From: Bacteroidota bacterium
GTDB lineage: Bacteria > Bacteroidota > Bacteroidia > Palsa-965
Assembly: GCA_003153435.1 (NCBI GenBank)
Contig: PLYR01000115.1
Location: 1-53,427, forward strand
Length of the DNA: 53,427 nt
Direction of reading: 5' to 3'
A program made the position numbers and the translations under genes. The notes beneath the pieces were generated by a model. That model did not search any database and was not told the DNA's origin. It worked only from the letters and a program-made list of their open reading frames with translations. This document shows positions 28,283 through 36,315 of this stretch, piece by piece (within the stretch, counting starts at the first letter, position 1; each line of letters begins with the position of its first letter).

Positions 28283-29875
28283 TCATACCGGTCTGGTAAG
28301 ATCGGGCAGAAAAATACTGAATTCGGTACCCTCGCCGAGGGTACTTTCAACACTAATAGTACCATTGTGCTTTTCCACTATGGCCTTTACATAACTGAGC
28401 CCCAAACCGAACCCTTTTACATTATGGATATTTCCGGTCGGAACCCTAAACAATTTGTCGAATATTTTCTTTTGATTCTCCCCACTTATTCCTATTCCAT
28501 TGTCTTTTATAGAAATGACAATACCCCCAGGTGTATTACGGGTACTGATCCTGATTTGCGGATTTTCATTGGAATACTTCAGTGCATTATCCACCAAATT
28601 ATAGATAACATTCGTAAAATGCACTTTATCGACGGCGATTATCGGGTGCTGGGCAAGCAGAGAAGTGGTGAGCGTACCGTGCTTCTGTTCCACCTGAAGT
28701 TGAATGTTGCCGATAGCCTGCTCAATTACCTGATGAAGGTCTACATCACTGATACTCAGCTTCAACTCTCCTTTATCAAGAATCGCTGTTCTCAGTACAT
28801 TCTCTACTAAAGCACCAAGGCGTTTGTTTTCTTCATTTATCACACGCACATAATTTTCTACCTTTTCAGAAGATTTCTCCACAGTCTTATCATTCAATAC
28901 CTCACAGGCCAGTGAGATCGTGGCGATAGGAGTTTTCAATTCGTGAGTCATATTATTTATAAAATCGTTTTTTATATCCGACAATTTTTTCTGTTGCATA
29001 ATTGTCGATATCGTGAAGTAAAATGAATAAATAAGGATGCACATCAGGAATGCAGACAGTACAAGCATCATCCACATTTGTCTGACAACGTAATTCTTTT
29101 CATTCGGAAAAAAAATGGAAAGGTATTGGGGTTCGACATAAATATTATGCGGAGTGAGGCTTGTTTTATAATGAGAGGAGACGAGCTGACTAACATTTTC
29201 AGCATCCGAGGCTTTAACAGGAAGGTTGAGGCTATTGGGTCTGATTATACCAAAACGGTAGCTTGCAAAAATACCTTTGTTTCTTAATTCACCACGAAGC
29301 AGTGAATCAAGGGAAGCAGTATCAATCCGGGTATGAATGTCATTCAAAATATCTATTCCGGCCAGTTCATCGAACACATCACTCATCATATCCGAATGTT
29401 GTACCATCATCTGTACATGGATACTTGAGGAGTCGTTCCGGTGGAATAGGATTGTAGCTCCAGGGGTACATGGAACATTTTCACGGGCATGAACACAATG
29501 TTCCGGGTCCTGGCACTGATCATGTGGCATGGAACTCTGAACAATAAATTCTTCCGTATAACCATTGAGTCTGCTAATCTGAGTCCGGATTGAATCTGCA
29601 TTTTTAAAAAAAACAACCCGGTTAATCATTGAATCACGCTTCAACATCCACCTCTTTCCATGCTCTCGCATTTGCATTCGTCTTTTGACCTTTTCACAAG
29701 CGTACTGCTTTTCGAGTTTATAGACGACCATATTTAAAGCTTCGTTCACTCCCTGCTCAAAATGTTTCTGCTTGAGAGCAATGGCATTTTTTACCCAATA
29801 AACTTGTATCCCGATCAGCCCGAACAGAGCCAAACCGGCAAGTAAACTGATCATCTTGACATGCCTTATCTTCAT
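28283..29875 (-). CDS. Sensor histidine kinase
   Basis: 530-aa membrane kinase. A transmembrane helix near residues 10-28, a periplasmic sensor of about 235 residues with several Cys/His (DQCQDPEHCVHARENVPC), a second helix near 265-287, then the HisKA H-box with His311 (NNMTHELKTPIATISLACEV). The HATPase domain has the N-box NLVDNALKYS, G1 IKDNGIGISG and G2 GFGLGLSYVKAI. The Cys/His-rich periplasmic stretch could bind metal or be redox-sensitive (inference). It is first in a two-gene operon with the response regulator. Confidence 0.93.
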   Translation of the reverse strand: MKIRHVKMISLLAGLALFGLIGIQVYWVKNAIALKQKHFEQGVNEALNMVVYKLEKQYACEKVKRRMQMREHGKRWMLKRDSMINRVVFFKNADSIRTQISRLNGYTEEFIVQSSMPHDQCQDPEHCVHARENVPCTPGATILFHRNDSSSIHVQMMVQHSDMMSDVFDELAGIDILNDIHTRIDTASLDSLLRGELRNKGIFASYRFGIIRPNSLNLPVKASDAENVSQLVSSHYKTSLTPHNIYVEPQYLSIFFPNEKNYVVRQMWMMLVLSAFLMCILIYSFYFTISTIMQQKKLSDIKNDFINNMTHELKTPIATISLACEVLNDKTVEKSSEKVENYVRVINEENKRLGALVENVLRTAILDKGELKLSISDVDLHQVIEQAIGNIQLQVEQKHGTLTTSLLAQHPIIAVDKVHFTNVIYNLVDNALKYSNENPQIRISTRNTPGGIVISIKDNGIGISGENQKKIFDKLFRVPTGNIHNVKGFGLGLSYVKAIVEKHNGTISVESTLGEGTEFSIFLPDLTRPV

Positions 29876-29883
29876 GAGAATAG

Positions 29884-29921
29884 TACTGAACAGGTAACAA
29901 ATCGTTCAGTATACAAAATTA
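29884..29921 (-). promoter_or_regulatory. Candidate promoter and inverted repeat upstream of the kinase-regulator operon
   Basis: On the minus strand, TAATTTTG (29914-29921) matches TANNTTTG. Just downstream, in the presumed leader, is an 8-bp inverted repeat TACTGAAC-N12-GTTCAGTA (29884-29911). Its position between -7 box and ATG suggests an operator, possibly for autoregulation, or a leader hairpin. No -33 box was assigned. Confidence 0.4.
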
Positions 29922-29972
29922 CACAGAGGAGCGGCTACTTCCTTGTATTAACAAAAATTAACAGGCTGAATC

Positions 29973-30010
29973 AAAAAAAAACAGACGGTCCTTTTGAGTA
30001 GGAACGTCTG
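29973..30010 (-). terminator. Intrinsic terminator of the small lipoprotein gene
   Basis: On the minus strand CAGACGTTCC, a 9-nt loop, then GGACCGTCTG (one mismatch) and a run of nine T. It lies about 65 nt after the stop of the 30077-30328 gene and supports that this gene is transcribed. Confidence 0.75.
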
Positions 30011-30076
30011 CTTTGCTTAAGCCGGCTGTGTTTGTGGTTTTCCCGCTCTAGTGTGAAAAGAAGGGAATTAGAAGCC

Positions 30077-30328
30077 TCACTGATGGTTAAAGTGGGCCTT
30101 GCTGGTTTCATTGAAGGAATAAACAGCACCGGGCTTAGCATCTTTTTGAAGCCTGGAGTCAGAATAAGCTTCACATAGTTTATGGCTCTTACAAGATGGC
30201 AGCATCAGGACTACACCAAAGAGGATTAATATCCCCTTAAAAAGGTTAACTCGGCCTTTCTGATTACTTATAATTGGCTTTACCGAGAACGATTGACCAT
30301 CCTGAATGTTTTTGTTTAATACCATCAT
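30077..30328 (-). CDS. Small probable lipoprotein, unknown function
   Basis: 83-aa frame. Residues 32-46 are hydrophobic (GILILFGVVLMLPSC) and end in a lipobox-like LPSC, followed by KSHKLCEAYSDSRLQ. The N-terminal 30 residues are polar and long for a signal peptide, so a shorter start or a type II membrane anchor is possible. The terminator at 29973-30010 supports it as a separate transcription unit. No family is recognised with certainty. Confidence 0.55.
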   Translation of the reverse strand: MMVLNKNIQDGQSFSVKPIISNQKGRVNLFKGILILFGVVLMLPSCKSHKLCEAYSDSRLQKDAKPGAVYSFNETSKAHFNHQ

Positions 30329-30390
30329 GTTTTTGAATTTTGAGGTTTGTATACATTATAGGGGATAAGAAAACTGGATTCCATAAAAAA

Positions 30391-30413
30391 CAGGAAAATA
30401 TATTTTTGTCCTG
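30391..30413. promoter_or_regulatory. AT-rich dyad with GC ends between the small lipoprotein gene and the sigma factor gene
   Basis: CAGGA-AAATATATTT-(TTG)-TCCTG, an interrupted inverted repeat. On the minus strand it is followed by six T, so it could end a short transcript. It could equally be a binding site between the two divergent units. No clear assignment. Confidence 0.35.
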
Positions 30414-30551
30414 CTTTTGTGGAATATCAGAGCTTACTACCCTATACCTTCGGGATAGAATCATTGATATTTGTATTTGCTGGTAAAACTTTGTAGTTTA
30501 GTGATAGTGATTTGAAATTCTTTCCTTCGCTAACCACTAAGGCCTTCGGAA

Positions 30552-31127
30552 TTGAAACAGCACCCTAAAAATATAGATAACTTGAGTGATGATGAACTCA
30601 TTACCAGCTATAAACGTTCGGGTGAACCGTATTATGCAGGGGTTCTTTTTCAACGATTTACCCAACATTTAGCAGTCGTTACCTACAAGTATCTAAAAAA
30701 ACAGGCGGATGCTGAAGATGCTCTGATGGAGGTTTTCGAAATTATCCTGAGAGATTTGAAGACACATGATGTCATAAATTTCCGGGCTTGGGCTTACAGC
30801 GTTACGAAACATCATTGTCTCAAAAAGCTTAAAAGTGAAAATGATAAGAAATTCAAACCAGAATCCGTTCTAAAGCAGATAGCAGACGAAACTAATTATG
30901 ATTTCGACCCTTATTTACTTGACAACCAAATTGAAGATCTAAAAAAAGCCATTTCGAACCTGGTGCCTGAACAGAGGATTTGCATAGATCTGTTCTATCT
31001 CCAGGAAAAAAGTTACAAGGAAGTCTCAGAGTCAACCGGCTTTTCACTGAATGAGGTGAAGAGTTATTTGCAGAACGGGAAAAGAAATCTCAAAGGACTT
31101 CTTACAAATACTGTACATGAACCCTGA
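30552..31127 (+). CDS. RNA polymerase sigma-70 family (ECF-type) factor
   Basis: 191-aa protein. Region 2 at residues about 20-95 (FQRFTQHLAVVTYKYLKKQ, ADAEDALMEVFEIIL, NFRAWAYSVTKHHCLKKLK). Region 4 at about 125-180 (LVPEQRICIDLFYLQEKSYK, EVSESTGFSLNEVKSYLQNG, KRNLK). The start is TTG (30552-30554); no in-frame ATG fits. It overlaps the anti-sigma-like gene by 11 nt, the usual arrangement. Regulon unknown. Confidence 0.92.
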   Translation: MKQHPKNIDNLSDDELITSYKRSGEPYYAGVLFQRFTQHLAVVTYKYLKKQADAEDALMEVFEIILRDLKTHDVINFRAWAYSVTKHHCLKKLKSENDKKFKPESVLKQIADETNYDFDPYLLDNQIEDLKKAISNLVPEQRICIDLFYLQEKSYKEVSESTGFSLNEVKSYLQNGKRNLKGLLTNTVHEP

Positions 31128-32208
31128 ATCTATAAATTTTTCTTCATTTTCAGATGGCAGGTGTCTTCCGACGGCTACTCTCCGGCAATATATGGATGGA
31201 GCTTTGCCAAAGTCGGAATTACACCGGGTTGAGAAACATTTATTGGATTGCGATTTCTGTTCACACATTCTGGAGGACCTGGATGTCACTGAAAATGCGC
31301 AAGACCAAATCCTTCGTATTTCATCCAATGTAAATAGCCGCATTTCTGAAATAGTCGGCCTTGCACCTGCTGTGAGCCGATGGAAGGGATACGGGAACTA
31401 CATCAAGGCAGGAGCAACCCTTCTGATTCTCTTAAGCGGACTGACAGTTTATCTTTTCATAAACCACGGTTCAAATTCTCCAGCAATTTCAGGTATTGTT
31501 TCTCCACCCTCGAATAACGTTCCGGCAGTCGGGATACCTAAAGCTCCCAAAGATTCTTCCCAAACAACCCAGGCTATCGAAGAATTTCCGGTTCATACCT
31601 CGGTACCTAATTCAGGGCAAACAATAACTGAAAGTACTCCTGCTATTAATCCATCTGCTGTCACTGCTCAAAAGACTGAAAATACATCCCCAAGCCCAAC
31701 CCATGAAAATAGTCCTTTACCTCCTGCAATTGTTACAACGGTTCCCGCTGGCGATGCAGTTAATGTGGAGGCTCCAATTGAAAAAGAAGTGATTTCAAAC
31801 CTTCAAATAATAGGAGTAAAAGTTCTTCAGAAGTTAAGTAAAACAACAGGTAACACTAGAAAGTCGAGTAAAAAAGGACAATTGGTTGCTCCGTCAGACA
31901 ACAGTTCTGCGGCCTACCACCCTGAAGATATGCCCTCCTTCCCAGGAGGTGACGACGCCTTAGAGGAATACCTCGCTTCTGCTTTCAAAAATCCTGTCAA
32001 AGATAAACGGACACTCACTGGAAAAGCGGTTGGCGTAATGTTCACCGTAAGTCCCAGAGGGAAAATTTCTGACGTGGAGATCACCCATTCAATCAGCCCG
32101 GAACTGGATGTTGAAATCATTCGGCTTATTTCATCCATGCCCCAATGGCAGCCTGGCAAACACCTCACCGGTGATATTACCTGCGTACTTGCACTCACTG
32201 TCAAGTAA
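31117..32208 (+). CDS. Anti-sigma-like membrane protein with a zinc-finger N-terminus and TonB C-terminal domain
   Basis: 363-aa protein. The N-terminus has the zf-HC2 anti-sigma motif His41-x3-Cys45-x2-Cys48 (KHLLDCDFCSHIL) in the cytoplasm. A transmembrane helix lies near residues 93-112 (AGATLLILLSGLTVYLF), then a Pro/Ser/Thr/Ala-rich periplasmic linker. The C-terminal domain resembles TonB_C (ALEEYLASAF, GKAVGVMFTVSPRGKISDVE, MPQWQPGKH). This layout could join envelope-contact sensing to release of the sigma factor encoded just upstream. That role is inference. Confidence 0.85.
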   Translation: MNPESINFSSFSDGRCLPTATLRQYMDGALPKSELHRVEKHLLDCDFCSHILEDLDVTENAQDQILRISSNVNSRISEIVGLAPAVSRWKGYGNYIKAGATLLILLSGLTVYLFINHGSNSPAISGIVSPPSNNVPAVGIPKAPKDSSQTTQAIEEFPVHTSVPNSGQTITESTPAINPSAVTAQKTENTSPSPTHENSPLPPAIVTTVPAGDAVNVEAPIEKEVISNLQIIGVKVLQKLSKTTGNTRKSSKKGQLVAPSDNSSAAYHPEDMPSFPGGDDALEEYLASAFKNPVKDKRTLTGKAVGVMFTVSPRGKISDVEITHSISPELDVEIIRLISSMPQWQPGKHLTGDITCVLALTVK

Positions 32209-32272
32209 TCAGCCCAGATTTTTTTACTTCCATTATTCGTCTGTTTTTCAGCACTATGCATGTTTGTGTCGT

Positions 32273-32340
32273 TTGAAATCAAATAAAATGTTTGATTTTA
32301 TGCCAATAGCTTGTTTGATTTAAAAACATTTTATACCTTG
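32273..32340 (+). promoter_or_regulatory. Probable operator/promoter region of the XRE-S24 regulator
   Basis: Three copies of one octamer lie in 46 bp: AAATCAAA (32276-32283), then TTTGATTT at 32291-32298 and at 32314-32321. The first two form a perfect inverted repeat with a 7-nt centre. The third holds a TTTG (32314-32317) that could be a -33 box, 16 nt before TACCTTG (32334-32340), a near -7 match. The operator copies would therefore cover the promoter, which fits autoregulation by the downstream repressor-like gene. Confidence 0.55.
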
Positions 32341-32356
32341 CACTAAAACCACAAAC

Positions 32357-33184
32357 ATGCATTTTTCAGATAATATTCGCATTCTTCGCAAAAGACGGAA
32401 GCGTTCACAGGATGATGTAGCCACTAGTCTTGGCATAAAGCGCACAACCTTATGTAGTTATGAAAATGGTTCGACTGAACCAAGCATGGATACATTAATG
32501 CGCTTTTCTGAATATTTCAGGGTTTCTCTGGATACATTGATTAAAGTTGAGCTCAGTAAAGTCTCCGAAAGCCTTTTGAGTGAAATTGAGAAGGGGCATG
32601 ATATTGATATTAGCGGAAACAAAATTCGAATACTGGCAACCACCGTTAATCAGGAAAACGAAGAGAATATCGAGCTGGTTCCCCTCAAAGCGAAGGCAGG
32701 TTACACCGCAGGATTTGCAGATCCATCCTACATCAAAGTTCTGCAAGCCTTTAGTCTTCCATTTCTTGACCGGAACCGCAAATACCGTTCTTTTGAAATC
32801 AGTGGAGATAGTATGCCTCCTGTGCCACATGGTTCATGGGTAGTAGCAGAGTATGTAGAGAACTGGAATTATATTAAAGATGGCTATCCTTATATTATCC
32901 TGACCAAAGATGAGGGTATTGTTTTTAAAAGCGTTTATAACAAGATTGGGGAACGAAAATCACTTATGCTCGTAAGCACGAACCCAGAATATCAGCCCTA
33001 TGAAATTGATATATCAGAAGTATTGGAAGTTTGGAAATTCAGCACCTATATGAGCAAGGAACTCCCCGAGCCCAATCTCTCCAAAGATCATCTCAGCAAT
33101 ACTCTTAAGGGACTTCAGATGGATCTAGCGGAGATAAAGACCGAACTGAAACGAAGAAACGGTGAGCAGATGAGAATTTTTTAA
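32357..33184 (+). CDS. XRE-family regulator with S24 (LexA/CI-like) C-terminal domain
   Basis: 275-aa protein. HTH at residues about 7-60 (NIRILRKRRKRSQDDVATSL). The S24 peptidase-like domain runs at about 105-240 with Ser152 (EISGDSMPPVPHGSW) and Lys191 (GIVFKSVY), the catalytic dyad. An Ala114-Gly115 pair (KAKAGYTAG) is where self-cleavage could happen. A C-terminal helical tail follows. No other phage genes are nearby, so this is likely a chromosomal stress regulator. RecA-dependent cleavage is untested. Confidence 0.9.
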   Translation: MHFSDNIRILRKRRKRSQDDVATSLGIKRTTLCSYENGSTEPSMDTLMRFSEYFRVSLDTLIKVELSKVSESLLSEIEKGHDIDISGNKIRILATTVNQENEENIELVPLKAKAGYTAGFADPSYIKVLQAFSLPFLDRNRKYRSFEISGDSMPPVPHGSWVVAEYVENWNYIKDGYPYIILTKDEGIVFKSVYNKIGERKSLMLVSTNPEYQPYEIDISEVLEVWKFSTYMSKELPEPNLSKDHLSNTLKGLQMDLAEIKTELKRRNGEQMRIF

Positions 33185-33218
33185 ATGCACCTCGTTGCTT
33201 TGATAATAGCCATACTGC

Positions 33219-34676
33219 TCAAAGCCCCAATAGCTTTCTGAACTGAGCTACTGAAGAGACTTTTTCTTCTATAGGTTTCAAAGTGAAGCACGCTGAATCT
33301 TTATCTTTTTTTACATTCTCAAACTCATTCGGCTCCAGGATTACCAGGGAGTTTTCTTTTGTTAAAGCCCACAATATGTTTTTTGAATCCGGATTGTAAC
33401 AAAATTCCTGAAAATGATCGGGAGTAATTGTAAACATTATATTTTTTCCTTGCTCCGTAAGGAATACACGATCCAACTCCAGACTTCGCTTGTGAAGATC
33501 GACGAATCGGGCTGCTATCTTTTTCCCATTAGGAAGTGCTTTAGGACACCCTAAACTCCAGATTCCAAAACGACTCACAAGAAACTGGTGTACTATAAAA
33601 CGATCTTTGGTGGTACTTGAATCCTTCCTTCCTTTCCGATCTTGTGTAATCAATTTTTTGGGAGATCCTCCGACACTTCCAGCCTTTATTTTCTCTTCAT
33701 AAAGGCTTCGGGCTCTGGTGTAATCAGCTCCGGAGAAAACCGGCTGGACCCTAAAGGAATGAACATCACCAGGATTGATAAAAGTTATGATGTAATGGAA
33801 CCCATCTACCATACGTTCAACCTTGATATGATCCCATTCCTTCATCGCCAGCTTAGGGTCATAGTATCGTTCATCAGCCCCCAGCTGAAAGCTCACTCCG
33901 TCATAAATCATTAATTCAGGGAAAAGTGTTTTGTCGAAAGCAATATCAAACCTCGGAAGGTCAGAGCTTGCTTTCACAGGAGGCCTTATCTTGGAGAGAT
34001 CTAATGAAGGAGAAAATTGAGTAACTGGGGGTCCGAGGATTACACTACTCATGTATTTCCACTTCTTTACAAGTGTATCCAGATAATAAATACTACAGCT
34101 GTTTTCCTTCCTAACAGCGGACATTTGCACTTTTATTGGTTGTTCCGGGTTCAAATACAACACCTCACCGTTTCGGAACGCACTTATTTCAAACATACCA
34201 GCACAGTCGAGGTACAATTGAGCGCCAGCTGAGTCATACGACATAGGGATTCCACTCATAAAAAAATCAGCAACGTCGTGTAATTCCCTGAAATGCAGAC
34301 TAACCTCACCCTTAATAATATTCCCTTTCTGATCTAGAAAAGCAAAGGAAGGAACATGCAGATTTGTACTGTTAGAGTAGTTCAAAACAGTGTCGCTAGC
34401 TCCTTTCAGCACAAAAATACTATCAGCTATATTTACGTCTTCGATAGGAGGATGGATAAACTTTTTCTCCACAGAGGGTTTGTTACTTGCCGGAGTCTCC
34501 ACTTCCTCCCTCCACAAAAACCAAGTGACTACAATAAGGATTGCTGCAACCAGAATGGTGCCATAAAATTTCTTGCTTTTGTAAACTGGCACAGACTTAT
34601 ACTCATTCAGAAACCGATCAAAATCCATCTTATTCCTAAGATCATCATCAGAAAGTTTTTCTTTGTCGTTGCTCAT
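33219..34676 (-). CDS. Single-pass membrane protein of unknown function
   Basis: 485 aa from the ATG at 34674-34676 (MSNDKEKLSDDDL). A longer frame reaches 34760 but its extra residues look unlike a protein start. Short cytoplasmic N-terminus, one transmembrane helix (FYGTILVAAILIVVTWFLW), then a large extracytoplasmic part. The segment VPSFAFLDQKGNIIKGEVSL then FRELHDVADFFMSGIPMSYD resembles a beta-sandwich stretch seen in several uncharacterised Bacteroidetes proteins (from memory, uncertain). Convergent with the XRE-S24 gene. Confidence 0.65.
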   Translation of the reverse strand: MSNDKEKLSDDDLRNKMDFDRFLNEYKSVPVYKSKKFYGTILVAAILIVVTWFLWREEVETPASNKPSVEKKFIHPPIEDVNIADSIFVLKGASDTVLNYSNSTNLHVPSFAFLDQKGNIIKGEVSLHFRELHDVADFFMSGIPMSYDSAGAQLYLDCAGMFEISAFRNGEVLYLNPEQPIKVQMSAVRKENSCSIYYLDTLVKKWKYMSSVILGPPVTQFSPSLDLSKIRPPVKASSDLPRFDIAFDKTLFPELMIYDGVSFQLGADERYYDPKLAMKEWDHIKVERMVDGFHYIITFINPGDVHSFRVQPVFSGADYTRARSLYEEKIKAGSVGGSPKKLITQDRKGRKDSSTTKDRFIVHQFLVSRFGIWSLGCPKALPNGKKIAARFVDLHKRSLELDRVFLTEQGKNIMFTITPDHFQEFCYNPDSKNILWALTKENSLVILEPNEFENVKKDKDSACFTLKPIEEKVSSVAQFRKLLGL

Positions 34677-35058
34677 CAATGGCAGAAATAAGATGCAATT
34701 ATTTCTGAAAGTTAGAAAAAAGCAAGTGATGTGATGCATGATTCGGCATTGATTGCTCAATTGAGGTGAATCAGGATATGAACAAATTCATCTATTCTTC
34801 ATCGAGCATTTCCATCAGTGCTCAGTTTTCCTCTTCGGATAAATAAAAACCATCGACCGCTTAAATGTTCACAAAATGATGATGCTTTTCCTTCAAACAC
34901 CCCTTTGACATTGAATAAAACAGTTTACATTTGATTCGAAATTTAAAGGGGGAGGCAGATTGTTAACGGAGCTGTTTAAATTTCTGGTACGGATCTTGGT
35001 AAACCTTCTTTAGTCAGACAATAATTACAAATCAAATAAACCCTAAAAACCAAATCAA
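34677..35058. other. Intergenic region, divergent promoters expected
   Basis: About 380 bp between the membrane protein gene (minus) and the microprotein gene (plus). No coding frame is convincing. AAATCAAA occurs at 35029-35036 and 35052-35059 in the leader of the microprotein gene, the same octamer seen three times at the XRE-S24 promoter. No exact TANNTTTG element was found here. Confidence 0.5.
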
Positions 35059-35229
35059 ATGAAAAAGATCAGCCTAGTAATTGCAGCAGCATTCCTCTTC
35101 ACAGGACTTTCTTTCGCTCAAGGCGACAAAAAAGAAACTAAGAAAGAAGATAAGAAAGAACAGAAGGATAAGAAGAAAGACAAAAAAGAAGACAAGAAAG
35201 AAGAAAAGAAAGCTGACAAGCCTAAATAA
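35059..35229 (+). CDS. Secreted Lys/Glu-rich microprotein
   Basis: 56-aa frame starting MKKISLVIAAAFLFTGLSFA, a clean signal peptide with likely cleavage near SFA-Q. The 35-residue remainder is 18 Lys, 6 Glu and 6 Asp, arranged as KKE/KKD blocks with no hydrophobic residues. It would be a highly charged, unstructured or single-helix peptide outside the inner membrane. An intrinsic terminator follows at 35270-35308, supporting a free-standing transcript. It precedes the 21-bp repeat array and the giant adhesin. Function unknown. Confidence 0.8.
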   Translation: MKKISLVIAAAFLFTGLSFAQGDKKETKKEDKKEQKDKKKDKKEDKKEEKKADKPK

Positions 35230-35269
35230 TTCTGGCCGGTTAGTTGACTGTCAACTTCAACTTTTTAAA

Positions 35270-35308
35270 GCAAAAACTCCTTGGTCTCCAGGGAGTTTTT
35301 GCTTTTTT
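35270..35308 (+). terminator. Intrinsic terminator of the microprotein gene
   Basis: GCAAAAACTCC, an 11-nt loop, GGAGTTTTTGC, then TTTTTT. The 11-bp stem is perfect. It starts about 40 nt after the microprotein stop codon. Confidence 0.9.
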
Positions 35309-35366
35309 CCCCAAACGCCCACCCGATAACCGGTTTTACCGAATACTAATTTCCTGAAAAACTATA

Positions 35367-36101
35367 GAAAAGAAAAAACGATTAGCTGAGCTTCAGGAAG
35401 TACTCTTTAAAGTTGAAGAACCAGAGGTCTTAACTGAAAGAGTACTTCCTGAAGCGAATGAAGTGATAATAGAAACTAAGATGTGCTTCTCTTAGCTTAT
35501 GAAGTGAAGATATAAACTGAAAAAGTGTTTCCGCTAGCTCATGAAGTAAATATAGAAAGGGAGAAAGTGTTTTCTTAAGCTCATGAAGCAGGTGCACAAA
35601 CACAAAGAGTGGTTCCGGCAATTACGATTTTCTCTTCATTGGCTTCTTTACCCGATTTCCAAGCTCATGTACCCCCTGCTTAATTGGAGAGCGTGGTTAC
35701 GGAAACAGAGAAAGTGTTTATTTAAGCTTAGAAAGTAACTCGGTAAGCTTCTGTACCGTTTTCGTAAGCTTCCATTGGTCATGCATAAGTTTAAGAAAAT
35801 GGTATGGAAGCTTAAGAAAGTAGTTTGGAAGCTTCCATTTGTTCTTCGTAAGCTTAAGAAAAGGGTACGGAAGCTTACGAAAGTAGTTTGGAAGCTTCCA
35901 TTTGCATTTTGTTAGCTTAAGAAAACGGTAAAGAAGCTTATGCAGGTAGTATGGAAGCTTCCATTTGTACTACCTCAGCTTAAGAAAATGGTAGGGAAGC
36001 TTACGAAAGTGGTTTGGAAGCTTCCATTTGTACTTCATAAGCTTAAGAAAACGTTATGGAAGCTTACGAAATGGGTACAGTAGCTTAAGCTGTTCATTTC
36101 G
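35367..36101. repeat. 35-unit phased 21-bp tandem array with 42-bp and 63-bp higher-order repeats
   Basis: From 35367 to 36101 the sequence is built of 21-bp units kept in exact register. In 35493-35618 alternate units resemble each other (42-bp period). From 35764 to 36078 there are five copies of a 63-bp unit made of three 21-bp parts; copies start at 35764, 35827, 35890, 35953 and 36016. AAGCTT occurs 14 times between 35724 and 36065, always at the same phase. Some units form perfect 11-bp stems (TTCGTAAGCTT at 35845-35855 with AAGCTTACGAA at 35871-35881). One forward frame reads heptads that start Lys-Leu but is broken by several stops and has no start codon, so it is treated as non-coding. 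Confidence 0.9.
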
Positions 36102-36315
36102 TGACTTAGAAAGCTGGTTGCCAGGGGGTATTTTAACATATCTGGTACTCTTATGTGGTTATATTAAATTTACTAGCTTTGGGTGTTCATATCCCTGTTG
36201 AAATCAATTGACTATCCTGCTTCGAAAATGCTGGAATTTGCCAATATTTGCCTTTGAAACAATATAGACAGGCTATACGTACAAGAGTTAACCATTATTT
36301 TAAAGTATTATTGAT

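Noticed and set aside
32357-33184. XRE-S24 gene as a mark of a prophage
   Set aside because: No integrase, structural or lysis genes, and no attachment-site duplication near it.
35430-35621. 63-aa minus-strand frame with heptad-like LLHEL repeats
   Set aside because: It is one frame through the 21-bp array; both strands give Leu-rich heptads because AAGCTT is palindromic. There is no signal or homologue.
35367-36101. The 21-bp array as a CRISPR array
   Set aside because: Units are contiguous with no unique spacers, units are 21 bp, and no cas genes are near.
36174-36181. TAGCTTTG as the adhesin promoter
   Set aside because: It matches TANNTTTG but no -33 box is near, and the motif is short in an AT-rich region next to an AGCTT-rich array; not listed as a feature.
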